This document shows positions 1-8,161 of a stretch of 64,000 nt of DNA, in pieces. This stretch comes from an uncultured Methanobrevibacter sp. (GTDB lineage: Archaea > Methanobacteriota > Methanobacteria > Methanobacteriales > Methanobacteriaceae), in contig NZ_CAKVFS010000008.1 in NCBI RefSeq assembly GCF_934746965.1, positions 1 through 64,000 of the forward strand, given 5' to 3'. Made by a program: the position numbers and the translations under genes. The stretch's first letter is position 1, and every line of letters starts with the position of its first letter. The notes below the pieces were generated by a model that saw only the letters and a list, made by a program, of their open reading frames with translations, was not told the DNA's origin and did not search any database.

Positions 1-76
1 TCCCAGTAGTGAAGTCCTTTTGTGTTTTGTTTGTGTACTATGGTATTTCTATGGGAATTTCATTTCGCTGCAAGCC
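1..76 (+). rRNA. rrf: 5S ribosomal RNA, 3' part (5' end outside window)
   Basis: The first bases match the conserved 3' two thirds of prokaryotic 5S rRNA. There is a TCCC...GAAGTCC segment where loop B/helix III lies, then GTGTACTATGG, then TATGGGAA, then TTCGCTGC near the 3' end. The match ends near position 76 and runs into CCTTTTTCTATT, a T-rich stretch that can serve as an archaeal terminator. The 5' third is missing because the window starts inside the gene. The rest of an rRNA operon probably lies just to the left. The exact 3' end is estimated. Confidence 0.82.
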
Positions 77-165
77 TTTTTCTATTACATTACTTACTTA
101 TTTTATTATTGTTTTATTTTTATTTGTGTTTTTTTTCATGTTATTATTTTAAATTCGGTGATTTT

Positions 166-1638
166 ATGAATATTAAAATATTAGACACTACTTTACGTGA
201 TGGAGAACAAACTCCTGGTGTTTCTTTAACTTCTTTGGAAAAATTAAGAATTGCAAATAAACTTGATGAAATTGGAGTTAATTTCATTGAAGCTGGTTCT
301 GCAATTACTTCTTCTGGTGAAAGAGAATCTATTAAAAATATTACTCAACAGGGTTTTAATGCGGAAATTCTTAGTTTTGCTAGACCTATTGAAAGGGATA
401 TTGATTATTGTTTAGAATGTGATGTTGATGCAGTTAATTTAGTTGTTCCTACATCAGATTTACATATTTTTGATAAGTTAAAAATTACTAAAGAAGAATT
501 ATTGGACATGTCTAACGCTGCTGTTGATTATTGTAAAGATCATGGTTTAATTGTTGAATTATCTGCAGAAGATGCATCTAGGACAGATATCGACTTTTTA
601 AAAACAGTCTATAATAATGCTGTTAATCATGGTGCTGATAGGGTTTGCTTATGTGATACTGTTGGTGTCTTAACTCCTGATTCTTCATTTGATATATTTA
701 AACAATTAAAGAAATGTATTGATGTTCCAATTAGTTGTCATTGTCATAATGATTTTGGTTTGGCAGTAGCTAATACTCTTGCTGCTTTAAAAGGAGGTGC
801 ATCTGAATTTCATTCTACTATAAATGGTATTGGTGAAAGAGCAGGAAATACTTCTTTTGAAGAATGTGTTGTGGGGATTTATAAATTGCTTCCACAATTT
901 TCAACTAATATCAAAATTCATGAAATTTATACTATTTCTAAATTAGTAGCGAGATTAACTGGAGTTTATATTCAACCTAATAAAGCTATTGTTGGTGAAA
1001 ATGCTTTTGCTCATGAATCTGGAATTCATTCTGATGGTATTATTAAAAATGCGGCAACTTATGAACCTATGACTCCAGAACTTGTTGGTCGTAAACGTAA
1101 ATTTGTCATTGGTAAGCATATGGGGACTCATGGTTTAGATGCAAGGCTAAAAGAATTGGGTGTTTTTGTTAATAAAAAACAACTTCAAAAAATTTGTGAT
1201 AATATTAAGATTCTTGCAGATAAAGGTAAAACTGTTACTGATGTTGATTTACAGGCAATAGCTGATAATATTTTAGAAATTAATCATAAAGATAGAATTA
1301 AATTAAATGAAGTTACTATTGTGTCTGGTAATAAAGTCATGCCTACTGCATCTGTAAAATTAACTATTGATGGTGAAGAAATTTTAAATGCTGGTGTGGG
1401 TATTGGTCCTGTTGATGCGGCAATTAATGCTGTTAAATCTTTGGATATTTTTGAAGATATTGATTTTATTGAGTATCATGTAGATGCGATTACTGGAGGT
1501 ACTGATGCTCTTATTGATGTAATTATTAAACTTCAAAAAGGTGATAAAATTATATCTGCAAGAGGAACAGAACCAGATATTATTAATGCTAGTGTAAAAG
1601 CTTATATTTCTGGAGTTAATAGATTACTTTCTGATTAA
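166..1638 (+). CDS. cimA: (R)-citramalate synthase
   Basis: Condenses acetyl-CoA with pyruvate to (R)-citramalate, the first step of the threonine-independent isoleucine route. The 490-residue protein opens with the LDTTLRDGEQTPG signature of the isopropylmalate/citramalate/homocitrate synthase family. It keeps the HCHNDFG metal-binding motif and NGIGERAGN in the TIM barrel, HESGIHSDG in the linker, and a C-terminal regulatory (LeuA allosteric) domain ending in GGTDALIDV. The CimA assignment rests on remembered similarity to the Methanocaldococcus enzyme (AGSAITS.GERE, VVPTS, CDTVGVLTP). LeuA or AksA are the alternatives. The ATG at 166 follows GGTG. The reading frame stays open further upstream, but that part enters the 5S rRNA. 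Cgi121 follows 10 bases downstream. Confidence 0.88.
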   Translation: MNIKILDTTLRDGEQTPGVSLTSLEKLRIANKLDEIGVNFIEAGSAITSSGERESIKNITQQGFNAEILSFARPIERDIDYCLECDVDAVNLVVPTSDLHIFDKLKITKEELLDMSNAAVDYCKDHGLIVELSAEDASRTDIDFLKTVYNNAVNHGADRVCLCDTVGVLTPDSSFDIFKQLKKCIDVPISCHCHNDFGLAVANTLAALKGGASEFHSTINGIGERAGNTSFEECVVGIYKLLPQFSTNIKIHEIYTISKLVARLTGVYIQPNKAIVGENAFAHESGIHSDGIIKNAATYEPMTPELVGRKRKFVIGKHMGTHGLDARLKELGVFVNKKQLQKICDNIKILADKGKTVTDVDLQAIADNILEINHKDRIKLNEVTIVSGNKVMPTASVKLTIDGEEILNAGVGIGPVDAAINAVKSLDIFEDIDFIEYHVDAITGGTDALIDVIIKLQKGDKIISARGTEPDIINASVKAYISGVNRLLSD

Positions 1639-1648
1639 TGGTGTTTTC

Positions 1649-2134
1649 ATGGAAATTAAAATATTGGGATTTAAAGGAAATATTCTTTCAGTGGATCAAA
1701 CATTAGCTAAAATTAATAATTTTAGAAATGATGGGGAAGTTATTCAATTATTGGATGCTGATTCAATAGCTGGTTTAAAACATGTTAAACATGGTGTTAA
1801 TCAGGCAATTTTAGCATTTAATCGAGAAGAAAATTTGGCTAATGATTTAAGTGTTGAGATTTGTTTAAGATGTTCTGCTCAAAGACAAATTTCTAAAGCT
1901 TTTAAAATTCTTGGTCTTAAAGAAGGAAAAATGAATTTATGTGCTATCTTAATAAATTGTTCTAATGATAGATATGATGATTTAAATTCTATGTTTGATA
2001 GGGATGATGATGTTTTAATAGCTGATAAATCAAAATTAATGAAGATATATGGTATTAATAAAAAAGAATTAGAAAATAGTAATATAGAAAACATAATAAT
2101 TGATAGAATAACTAAACTTATAGTTGATTATTGA
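1649..2134 (+). CDS. KEOPS complex subunit Cgi121
   Basis: Cgi121 (TPRKB in animals) binds the Bud32 kinase in KEOPS, which makes the universal t6A modification of ANN-decoding tRNAs, and helps recruit tRNA. The 161-residue protein shows the family pattern: a central QAILAFNREENLAND segment, then EICLRCSAQRQISKAFKILGL with the RQI motif, then a short C-terminal domain. It starts 10 bases after cimA and is probably co-transcribed with it. Its last 17 bases overlap the convergent PLP gene on the other strand. Confidence 0.85.
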   Translation: MEIKILGFKGNILSVDQTLAKINNFRNDGEVIQLLDADSIAGLKHVKHGVNQAILAFNREENLANDLSVEICLRCSAQRQISKAFKILGLKEGKMNLCAILINCSNDRYDDLNSMFDRDDDVLIADKSKLMKIYGINKKELENSNIENIIIDRITKLIVDY

Positions 2135-3092
2135 TAACTTCAATTATTTTATCAAGATTTTCTTTTTTCAAGCTTTCATAATTTAAATTTTTAACTTCAA
2201 TTACAATTCCTTTTTCTTTTAGTCTGTTGTAATTTGGACATTTTGTAATGAAATTATGGTGATTTATTGGTAATTCTTTTTTTAATTTCCACATTATATC
2301 TTTAGGTTTTTCATGTGGAATAATTACATTAACGCCTCTTTTAAAGGTATGAAACGTGGTATTTATATGTTTTTTTAGAGTTGTTGTTGCATTTATTGTT
2401 TCCTTTAAATTATTTTTTACAAAATCAAGTTCCTTATCTATACCACTACATGTAATTTCATCAACTTTGCTTAATTTTTGAGGTATTTTAGTATTTTCAA
2501 AAACTTCCGGATTATTGGTACTAATAAATCCACCATTTTCAACATTTATTATTTTTGGAGATCCTGTAGATGCAATTATAATGTCGGATAAGTTACCATT
2601 CCCTAATTTTTTTTCATTATCTCCAATTCCTGCAGATGCATCTTCAATGGTTGTAATTTCATTGTCTTTACAAAATTTTGAAATAGATGCAGTATCTTGT
2701 TCAGCTGTATAAGCTGCAAAACTAGTATAAATTAAAGCAGAATCTTTAGGAATATCTATGTTTTCTAAATAATCTGTATTAATAAGTCCTAAATCAGTTT
2801 TTAAGGTTATAATTTCTTTATTTAAAAATTTTGCAATTTGTTTAAAGCCATGCCATCCTCCTTGATCAGGTATGATTATTGATCCTTTTATAGATGATAG
2901 TGCTATGAAAATACTATTATTTCCACTGTTTGTTATTTTACTGTATTTATGATTTGTAAGTTTTTTTATTTTTTTTTGGCAGTTTTTTTCAAAACTATTA
3001 TTTGTATCAGTTAAATAGGGATTTTCTCCAGCAGCTACTTTTGCCATTATACATCTAGTTTCTTTGTGAGGTTCTTTGAATTTAAATTCCAT
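2118..3092 (-). CDS. DegT/DnrJ-like PLP-dependent protein of unknown substrate
   Basis: A 324-residue protein with the sequence landmarks of the DegT/DnrJ/EryC1/StrS sugar aminotransferase superfamily. TIEDASAGIG carries the PLP-contacting Asp (about residue 151). STGSPKIINVENGG carries the likely Schiff-base Lys (about residue 180) followed by the NGG turn. The usual His after the Asp is replaced. It is also shorter than typical family members (about 370-400 residues), so it is a divergent branch and aminotransfer is only inferred. It follows nreA by seven bases on the same strand, which suggests co-expression with a DNA-repair protein and makes a sugar-biosynthesis role less obvious. Confidence 0.62.
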   Translation of the reverse strand: MEFKFKEPHKETRCIMAKVAAGENPYLTDTNNSFEKNCQKKIKKLTNHKYSKITNSGNNSIFIALSSIKGSIIIPDQGGWHGFKQIAKFLNKEIITLKTDLGLINTDYLENIDIPKDSALIYTSFAAYTAEQDTASISKFCKDNEITTIEDASAGIGDNEKKLGNGNLSDIIIASTGSPKIINVENGGFISTNNPEVFENTKIPQKLSKVDEITCSGIDKELDFVKNNLKETINATTTLKKHINTTFHTFKRGVNVIIPHEKPKDIMWKLKKELPINHHNFITKCPNYNRLKEKGIVIEVKNLNYESLKKENLDKIIEVINNQL

Positions 3093-3099
3093 GTTATCA

Positions 3100-4266
3100 C
3101 TATTTAAAATATTGATCTAGTGTAGTTTGTTTAGTGTGAAGCATTTCATTTAAAAGTGTTCCTTGTTTTACATATTTTTTAATAGGTATTTTTAATTTAG
3201 TTCCACAGTATATCAATGCATGGTTTAATGTTTCAAATTCTTTGTAAGGTTTTTCCATTGCTTCTTTTATATTTTCCCTAACATTAAATACACCTAATGG
3301 AACATATCCTTCATATGCTTCTCTTAAAATGAGTAATCCTGATTGTTTTTTCTGTCTAACTAAATAATCTAAAACAGCCATTTTTGCAGTATAATAACAC
3401 CCACCAACCTGAGAATATTCTTTTTTTCCACCATTTGTTTCATAATCTGAAAAAATAAGTTCTTCTTTACCAATTAATTTAATAAATGCTTCATACCATT
3501 CATATTGCCATTCTGTAGGTGTTAATATGATTATATAATAATTATTTAAACTTCCAAATTCATAAACTCTGTATGAATCAATTTTTTCGAATTTTCTAAC
3601 TTCTTTTAAGAATTGATCCGCTAGAGTTGTATCACATGCTGTAATTGACCATCTTGTTGGAACTAATTTTCTTTTGTTTTTTGTTCCAAAAGCACCTACT
3701 GAAAATGCTTTTTGCATAGCTGTAAATGGAACATGTTTATTATGTAAATTTAAAACAGCTTCACTAGCTTTTAAATCAGTATCATAATAAGTTTTTTCTA
3801 ATTGTTTATCCCAACGAACAGCATCTATATCAAATTTTTCAATAACTGCACTAGGGCCATGTGGAGTACTATCTTCAGTTAATAAAGCTCCAGTTGGACG
3901 TTTACCAAATGTAGCTTCACTATCTATTGATTTTGATGCTAAAGATATATCTTGTAATTTTTCAACAAAAGGATTATTTAAATCATCAATTTTGATTAAT
4001 TGTTTTCCTCGTACAAGATTCATCCTATAATTTATTATATCATTTTGGCTTTTATGTTCTCCAATCCAGGATTCTGGAGAATCCATAATTGCAGTATCAC
4101 CTACTGCACTTGCCATCATAGGTCCTGCATAAACTTTTGGATAAGACCATCTTCCAATAAAAACAGAGGGGGGAGTACTACCTTCTAAATTTTTTCCTAT
4201 TTTAACAGATTTCATTTGTATCTGTTTGGTTAATTTTTGAAGATATGCATTTTTAGTTGTTTTCAT
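3100..4266 (-). CDS. nreA: Archaeal DNA repair protein NreA
   Basis: Nre proteins are an archaeal family that takes part in DNA damage repair together with PCNA. The 388-residue sequence has the conserved N-terminal blocks PPSVFIGRWSYPKVYAGPM and DSPESW, a central HGPSA, and VPTRWSITACD in the second half. It ends with QTTLDQYFK: residues 380-387 (QxxLxxYF) are a good PIP box for docking on the PCNA clamp, as known for the family. No N-terminal zinc finger is visible, unlike some Nre members. The start has only a weak ribosome site, and an AT-rich promoter region precedes it. It heads a two-gene unit with the PLP protein. Confidence 0.85.
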   Translation of the reverse strand: MKTTKNAYLQKLTKQIQMKSVKIGKNLEGSTPPSVFIGRWSYPKVYAGPMMASAVGDTAIMDSPESWIGEHKSQNDIINYRMNLVRGKQLIKIDDLNNPFVEKLQDISLASKSIDSEATFGKRPTGALLTEDSTPHGPSAVIEKFDIDAVRWDKQLEKTYYDTDLKASEAVLNLHNKHVPFTAMQKAFSVGAFGTKNKRKLVPTRWSITACDTTLADQFLKEVRKFEKIDSYRVYEFGSLNNYYIIILTPTEWQYEWYEAFIKLIGKEELIFSDYETNGGKKEYSQVGGCYYTAKMAVLDYLVRQKKQSGLLILREAYEGYVPLGVFNVRENIKEAMEKPYKEFETLNHALIYCGTKLKIPIKKYVKQGTLLNEMLHTKQTTLDQYFK

Positions 4267-4346
4267 ATTGCCAATTTTAATTATTTTTTTTAAAAAAAGG
4301 TATGAAGTACATAAATGTTTTTTCTCATTTAAGTACTAATATTATT

Positions 4347-5285
4347 TTAAGCGAATTCGATAGTGCTAGGTGGTTTATCACTTATAGATAAAGCAACATG
4401 TGTTACTTCAGAAATTTCGGAAGTTATTCTTTGTGATATTTTTTGAATAACATTCCATGGTAATTCTGGAACATATGCTGTCATAGCATCAATTGAATCA
4501 ACAATTCTTAAAACTACTAAATAACCAAAGTCTCTTTGGTCTCCTTTAACTCCAGTAACTTTACTATCAGTTAATACTGCAAAATATTGCCATACATCTT
4601 TGTCAATACCTGCTTCTTCTATTTCATCAGTTACTATTTTATTTGCTTTTCTACAAATGTCTAATTTTTCTTGTGTAAGCGCACCAATAACTCTAACAGC
4701 AAGTCCTGGACCTGGGAATGGTTGTCTATGAACTACTTTTTCAGGTAAATCTAATAATAAACCAATTTCTCTAACTTCATCTTTATATAAATCACGTATT
4801 GGTTCAACTAAATCAAGAACCATACCACTAGGAAGTGCTAAATTATGATGGGATTTAATATTACCTTTACTTTCAATCCAATCAGGTGCTATGGTACCTT
4901 GTACTAAGTATTTTGCATCAGTTTTTGCAGCTTCTCTTTCAAAAACATCAATAAATACTTTTCCAATAATTTTTCTTTTTTCTTCGGGATCTTCCACTCC
5001 TTCAAGAGCATTTAAGAATTCTTCAGAAGCATCAACATAATTAAAGTTTAATCTATCTTTAAAAGTGTTAGTTACTTCATCCACTTCACCTTCTCTTAAA
5101 AGACCGTGGTCTACAAATATTGCTATTAAGTTATCTCCGATAGCTTCCTGAACAAGAACAGAGCATACTGAACTATCAACTCCTCCAGATAATGCAATAA
5201 TAGCTTTTTCATCACCTATTTGATCTTTTATCTTTTGGATAGCATCTTTAATAAATTCTTCTGGACTTAACATTTTTTCAACCAT
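4347..5285 (-). CDS. guaAB: GMP synthase subunit B (ATP pyrophosphatase)
   Basis: The synthetase half of the split archaeal GMP synthase: it adenylates XMP with ATP and uses ammonia from the glutaminase subunit to make GMP. The PP-loop ALSGGVDSS is near the N-terminus. VQGTIAPDWIES, RQPFPGPGLAVR and the C-terminal DKPPSTIEFA are typical GuaA dimerisation/XMP-site sequences. I chose the ATG at 5285 (MVEKMLSPEEF); the ATG at 5273 (MLSPEEF) is an equally good start by comparison with relatives. A small acidic gene lies between this gene and the amidotransferase gene, and all three are closely packed. Confidence 0.92.
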   Translation of the reverse strand: MVEKMLSPEEFIKDAIQKIKDQIGDEKAIIALSGGVDSSVCSVLVQEAIGDNLIAIFVDHGLLREGEVDEVTNTFKDRLNFNYVDASEEFLNALEGVEDPEEKRKIIGKVFIDVFEREAAKTDAKYLVQGTIAPDWIESKGNIKSHHNLALPSGMVLDLVEPIRDLYKDEVREIGLLLDLPEKVVHRQPFPGPGLAVRVIGALTQEKLDICRKANKIVTDEIEEAGIDKDVWQYFAVLTDSKVTGVKGDQRDFGYLVVLRIVDSIDAMTAYVPELPWNVIQKISQRITSEISEVTHVALSISDKPPSTIEFA

Positions 5286-5292
5286 AAAATAT

Positions 5293-5556
5293 TTATTCTT
5301 CGTCACTGTCTTCTTCTTCGTAATCTTCTATGATTTGTTTAATTATTGCTTCTAAACCTTCGTTGTTTCCATCATTGACAGCTTCAATTATTTCATCATA
5401 TTTAACATATTTTTCTAATTTTACAGATTTAGCACCGATTCCAGAAATTTTAAATCCGTATTCTTCATCTCCTATCGGGATATTAACGAATTGTCTTTTT
5501 AAACCTGGTTTATTTGCAAGTGCTTTTTCTTTTAAATCTTCTGCATTATCAATCAT
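5293..5556 (-). CDS. Small acidic protein inside the GMP synthase operon
   Basis: An 87-residue protein whose C-terminus is very acidic (EDYEEEDSDEE). The middle, FVNIPIGDEEYGFKISGIG, may form a small beta structure. The frame is open further upstream, but a strong AAGGTG site seven bases before the ATG at 5556 fixes the start. The first 8 bases overlap the end of guaAA, so translation is probably coupled. The gene ends just before guaAB. I do not recognise the family. Its place between the two halves of one enzyme suggests a partner, stabiliser or regulator of GMP synthase, but that is inference from position only. Confidence 0.75.
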   Translation of the reverse strand: MIDNAEDLKEKALANKPGLKRQFVNIPIGDEEYGFKISGIGAKSVKLEKYVKYDEIIEAVNDGNNEGLEAIIKQIIEDYEEEDSDEE

Positions 5557-6121
5557 TATTACACCTTTCTTCACAAATTTTATAGAAATTTTCGAATATG
5601 GTTGATCCTTTAGGAGTATGATGTACTTCAGGATGGAATTGTATTCCATAAACATCTTTTGTCTTATGTTTAAAGGATTCAACATCACATAAATTGGAAT
5701 TAGCTAAAATTTCAAAATCATTAGGGATAGTTTTAACTTCATCTTTATGGGATGACCAAACTTCCATTTTTGGAGCTAATCCTGTAAATAAATTTTCATC
5801 ATTAATAATATCAATTTCAACTTTAGCATAGCTTTCAGTATTTGAAGTATCTATTTGTCCACCATAAGCTTTAGCTATTAACTGATGTCCTAAACAAATT
5901 CCTAAAATAGGTATATCAAAATGCTTAATATATTCTTCACTATTCCCAGCACCTTCAATAGAAGGTCCTCCACCTAAAATTAATCCTTTAGGGTTTTTAG
6001 CTTCAATTTCTTCAATACTTAATGTATTTGGAACTAATTGGGTTGGAATTTTAAGATATTGTAAGCTACGTTGAATTCTATGATTATATTGTCCTTTATT
6101 ATTAATAACTAATATTGTCAT
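5549..6121 (-). CDS. guaAA: GMP synthase subunit A (glutamine amidotransferase)
   Basis: The class I glutaminase half of the archaeal two-subunit GMP synthase. It hydrolyses glutamine and passes ammonia to the ATP pyrophosphatase subunit. The nucleophile Cys76 sits in ILGICLGHQL. The GGGPSIEGAG oxyanion region and the catalytic His-Glu in QFHPEVHHT are present. At 190 residues it has the usual length for the stand-alone subunit. A GGGAG ribosome site precedes the ATG, and an AT-rich TATA-like stretch lies about 40-50 bases upstream on the minus strand. It is first in the run guaAA, small acidic gene, guaAB. Confidence 0.93.
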   Translation of the reverse strand: MTILVINNKGQYNHRIQRSLQYLKIPTQLVPNTLSIEEIEAKNPKGLILGGGPSIEGAGNSEEYIKHFDIPILGICLGHQLIAKAYGGQIDTSNTESYAKVEIDIINDENLFTGLAPKMEVWSSHKDEVKTIPNDFEILANSNLCDVESFKHKTKDVYGIQFHPEVHHTPKGSTIFENFYKICEERCNND

Positions 6122-6194
6122 TTTTTGCTCCCTAATTTAATAGTATTATTTTAGTTTTTTTTATTTATTATATGTTTGTACTAAATTTAGGTAT

Positions 6195-6232
6195 GATATT
6201 TTAAAAAAAGAAGTATAGGTTTTTGCACCTAT
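6195..6232 (-). terminator. Hairpin plus T-run terminator
   Basis: ATAGGT (6215-6220) and ACCTAT (6227-6232) pair across a six-base loop. Read on the minus strand, the hairpin overlaps the stop codon of the upstream 169-residue protein gene. It is followed by CTTCTTTTTTT, a bacterial-style terminator layout that also fits archaeal T-run termination. Confidence 0.55.
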
Positions 6233-6738
6233 TTAATTTTAATACTTTGTGTTATATTTTTTACAAGATTTAAATCAGGCCCTTCAATAATAATCATTTG
6301 ATTATCATCGCTGTAAATACCTGCATAACTTTGTTGTGTAGTATTATTTTTTGGCACTGAGTAATCAATATAAAACTTAATATTGCTATTATTAGAAGTT
6401 TCATTAATTTTAGTCATGTTTTTTTCTTCTAAATAATCCACACATATTTCTTTAAAATTTATAGTATATCCTGTTGAGTTTTTTACACATTCTTCAATAA
6501 ATGAGCTGTTTAAAAATAATACTTCAATATTATTTTCATAATCTATATACATATTAACATAGTTATAATCACCATCAACTTGTTGAAATTTGGAATCATG
6601 GGAGACACTTAGTGTAAATGCTCCAAAATCAGCAATTTGATTTTTATTTTGTTCTGATTCTACGGTTATAGCTATAAATGCAGCAATTATTATTACAACA
6701 ATAAGTATGCCATATAAGATTTTATCTTTATTCTCCAT
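6229..6738 (-). CDS. Membrane-anchored extracytoplasmic protein, unknown function
   Basis: 169 residues. A lysine-containing N-terminus is followed by one hydrophobic helix (about residues 9-27) and a polar domain of about 140 residues rich in Asn, Ser and Thr, with several N-x-S/T sequons. This predicts a type II membrane protein facing outside. The domain has alternating hydrophobic residues compatible with a beta-rich fold (FTLSVSHDSKF near its start, MIIIEGPDL near its end). I do not recognise the family. It is monocistronic, with its own hairpin terminator. The long upstream region (6739-7012) contains an inverted repeat listed separately. Confidence 0.65.
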   Translation of the reverse strand: MENKDKILYGILIVVIIIAAFIAITVESEQNKNQIADFGAFTLSVSHDSKFQQVDGDYNYVNMYIDYENNIEVLFLNSSFIEECVKNSTGYTINFKEICVDYLEEKNMTKINETSNNSNIKFYIDYSVPKNNTTQQSYAGIYSDDNQMIIIEGPDLNLVKNITQSIKIK

Positions 6739-6834
6739 ATTTTTATTTTTAATGGATTAATATAAGTATTTTTTTTAAATAGGTCTTTCTTTTTTTTTAG
6801 ATTTGCACTTAATGATTTCACTGATTTAGAATAT

Positions 6835-6906
6835 GTTCATTATGTGTTCTTTAAAATTACATTTTTCTATTTTTGGAAGTGCTGTAATTTTACAGATAAT
6901 ATGAAC
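6835..6906. repeat. Nested imperfect inverted repeat in intergenic region
   Basis: The inner arms TAAAATTACA (6852-6861) and TGTAATTTTA (6883-6892) are perfect complements around a 21-base loop. Further out, GTTCAT (6835-6840) pairs with ATGAAC (6901-6906), with small bulges between. The motif GTGTTCT occurs at 6844-6850 and again starting at 6907. It lies between the divergent 169-residue gene and the 47-residue gene. It could be a structured RNA or a two-site operator. No good open frame explains it. Confidence 0.5.
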
Positions 6907-6978
6907 GTGTTCTATTTAGATAAGAATGTCATGGATAATTAATTATCATTTTATCCATATTTATCACATCATACTTAA

Positions 6979-6992
6979 AATTTATATACTAT
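6979..6992 (+). promoter_or_regulatory. TATA box for the 47-residue membrane protein gene
   Basis: A TTTATATACTATAT stretch lies about 25-30 bases upstream of the ATG at 7013. Transcription would therefore begin almost at the start codon, giving a leaderless or very short leader mRNA. No Shine-Dalgarno site is seen, which fits that reading. Confidence 0.45.
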
Positions 6993-7012
6993 ATTAAATA
7001 AATCACATTCTC

Positions 7013-7156
7013 ATGGAACTTAAAGATTTAGTTTATATTATTATTGCAATTTTAATTGCAGTATTACTATTAAAAATATTTATGTGGTTATTACCATTAT
7101 TTATAGTATTGATTATAGCATTTTTCATATATTTATATTTGTCAGAACGTTTTTAA
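7013..7156 (+). CDS. Small two-helix membrane protein (47 residues)
   Basis: A short frame beginning MELKDLVYI encodes almost only hydrophobic residues: two membrane segments (about 6-20 and 24-42), separated by a Lys, and ending in YLSERF. The TATA box is correctly placed for a near-leaderless transcript, and the stop abuts the convergent trxB stop. I do not recognise a family. Hydrophobic micro-proteins of this kind are easily missed by gene callers. The evidence is coding-like composition and promoter spacing, so confidence is moderate. Confidence 0.5.
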   Translation: MELKDLVYIIIAILIAVLLLKIFMWLLPLFIVLIIAFFIYLYLSERF

Positions 7157-8071
7157 TTAATCTGATTGTTGGATATCTATGTATGCTGAAGTTGCAGCTA
7201 TTGCACCTTCTCCACATGCTACAATCCATTGTCTTAAACCACCACATATGTCTCCTGCTGAATAAACATTTTTAACATTTGTTTTTTGATGTTTATCAGT
7301 TATTATTTCACCATTTTCATTTAATTTAACATTTAGCTTTTTAGCTAATTTATTATGTGGAATATAACCTATACTAATAAATACTCCACTTGTTTTTAAT
7401 TCAATACAGTTATTAGTCTCTATATTTTTTAGAATTACTGATTCTACGAAAGTTTTTCCTTTAATTTTTTCTACTATTGTGTTATAAATGATTTTAATGT
7501 TTTTTTCTTTTATATTTTTTTGTAAATATTGTTGTCCTCTTAATTGATTTCTCCTATGGATAATAGTAACCTTACATCCTATATTTTCTAAGAAAAGAGC
7601 TTCTTGCAATGCACTATTTCCACCTCCAACTATTATGACATCTTTATCCTTAAAGAATAATCCATCACAAGTTGCACAGTAACTGACTCCTTTTCCCAAA
7701 TATTCTTCTTCTCCAGGAATTCCTAGATGTTTATGAGAACTGCCTGTAGCTAAAATCACAGTTTTTCCATAATATGTTTCTTTATTTGTTTTAACCATGA
7801 ATTTATCAGTGGATTTTATTATGTCTTCTACTTTTTCTGTTTCATGTAATTCTACATATTTTATGCATTGTTCTTTTATTTTTTCAACTAATTCTAATCC
7901 AGAAATCATATCAAATCCAGGATAATTTTCCATTTCAGGGACTTCACGACCTATTCCTCCAGCTAATCCTTTATCTAATATTAATGTTTTTGTTCCTTGT
8001 CGACCAGCATAAATTCCTGCAGTTAATCCTCCAGGTCCTGCTCCAACTATAATTATATCATATGTTTTCAT
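7157..8071 (-). CDS. trxB: Thioredoxin reductase
   Basis: A flavoprotein that reduces thioredoxin-like proteins. The FAD-binding GAGPGGLTAGIYAG motif is at residues 10-22, the redox-active CATC at Cys132-Cys135, and the second Rossmann motif VGGGNSALQEA about 20 residues later. The C-terminal FAD motif YSAGDICGG is also present. At 304 residues it has normal low-molecular-weight TrxB length. In methanogens the electron donor can be F420H2 or NADPH; the sequence alone does not decide. The gene is monocistronic and converges on the 47-residue gene. Confidence 0.9.
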   Translation of the reverse strand: MKTYDIIIVGAGPGGLTAGIYAGRQGTKTLILDKGLAGGIGREVPEMENYPGFDMISGLELVEKIKEQCIKYVELHETEKVEDIIKSTDKFMVKTNKETYYGKTVILATGSSHKHLGIPGEEEYLGKGVSYCATCDGLFFKDKDVIIVGGGNSALQEALFLENIGCKVTIIHRRNQLRGQQYLQKNIKEKNIKIIYNTIVEKIKGKTFVESVILKNIETNNCIELKTSGVFISIGYIPHNKLAKKLNVKLNENGEIITDKHQKTNVKNVYSAGDICGGLRQWIVACGEGAIAATSAYIDIQQSD

Positions 8072-8161
8072 AGGGTTAACCTCAATTTATTATATTATTT
8101 GAGATTATTTAAAAGTAGTGGATTTATCAGTATTTTGTTTAAAAAAGAAAAAAGAGATTAA

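Noticed and set aside
22..165. Upstream extension of the citramalate synthase reading frame by 48 codons
   Set aside because: It runs into the 5S rRNA and its T-rich terminator, encodes a Phe/Leu/Tyr-rich string, and the real start at 166 has GGTG before it and the LDTTLRDGEQ motif right after.
6833..6905. Short open frame of 23 codons inside the nested inverted repeat
   Set aside because: No ribosome site and no promoter at a suitable distance; the repeat explains the sequence pattern better.
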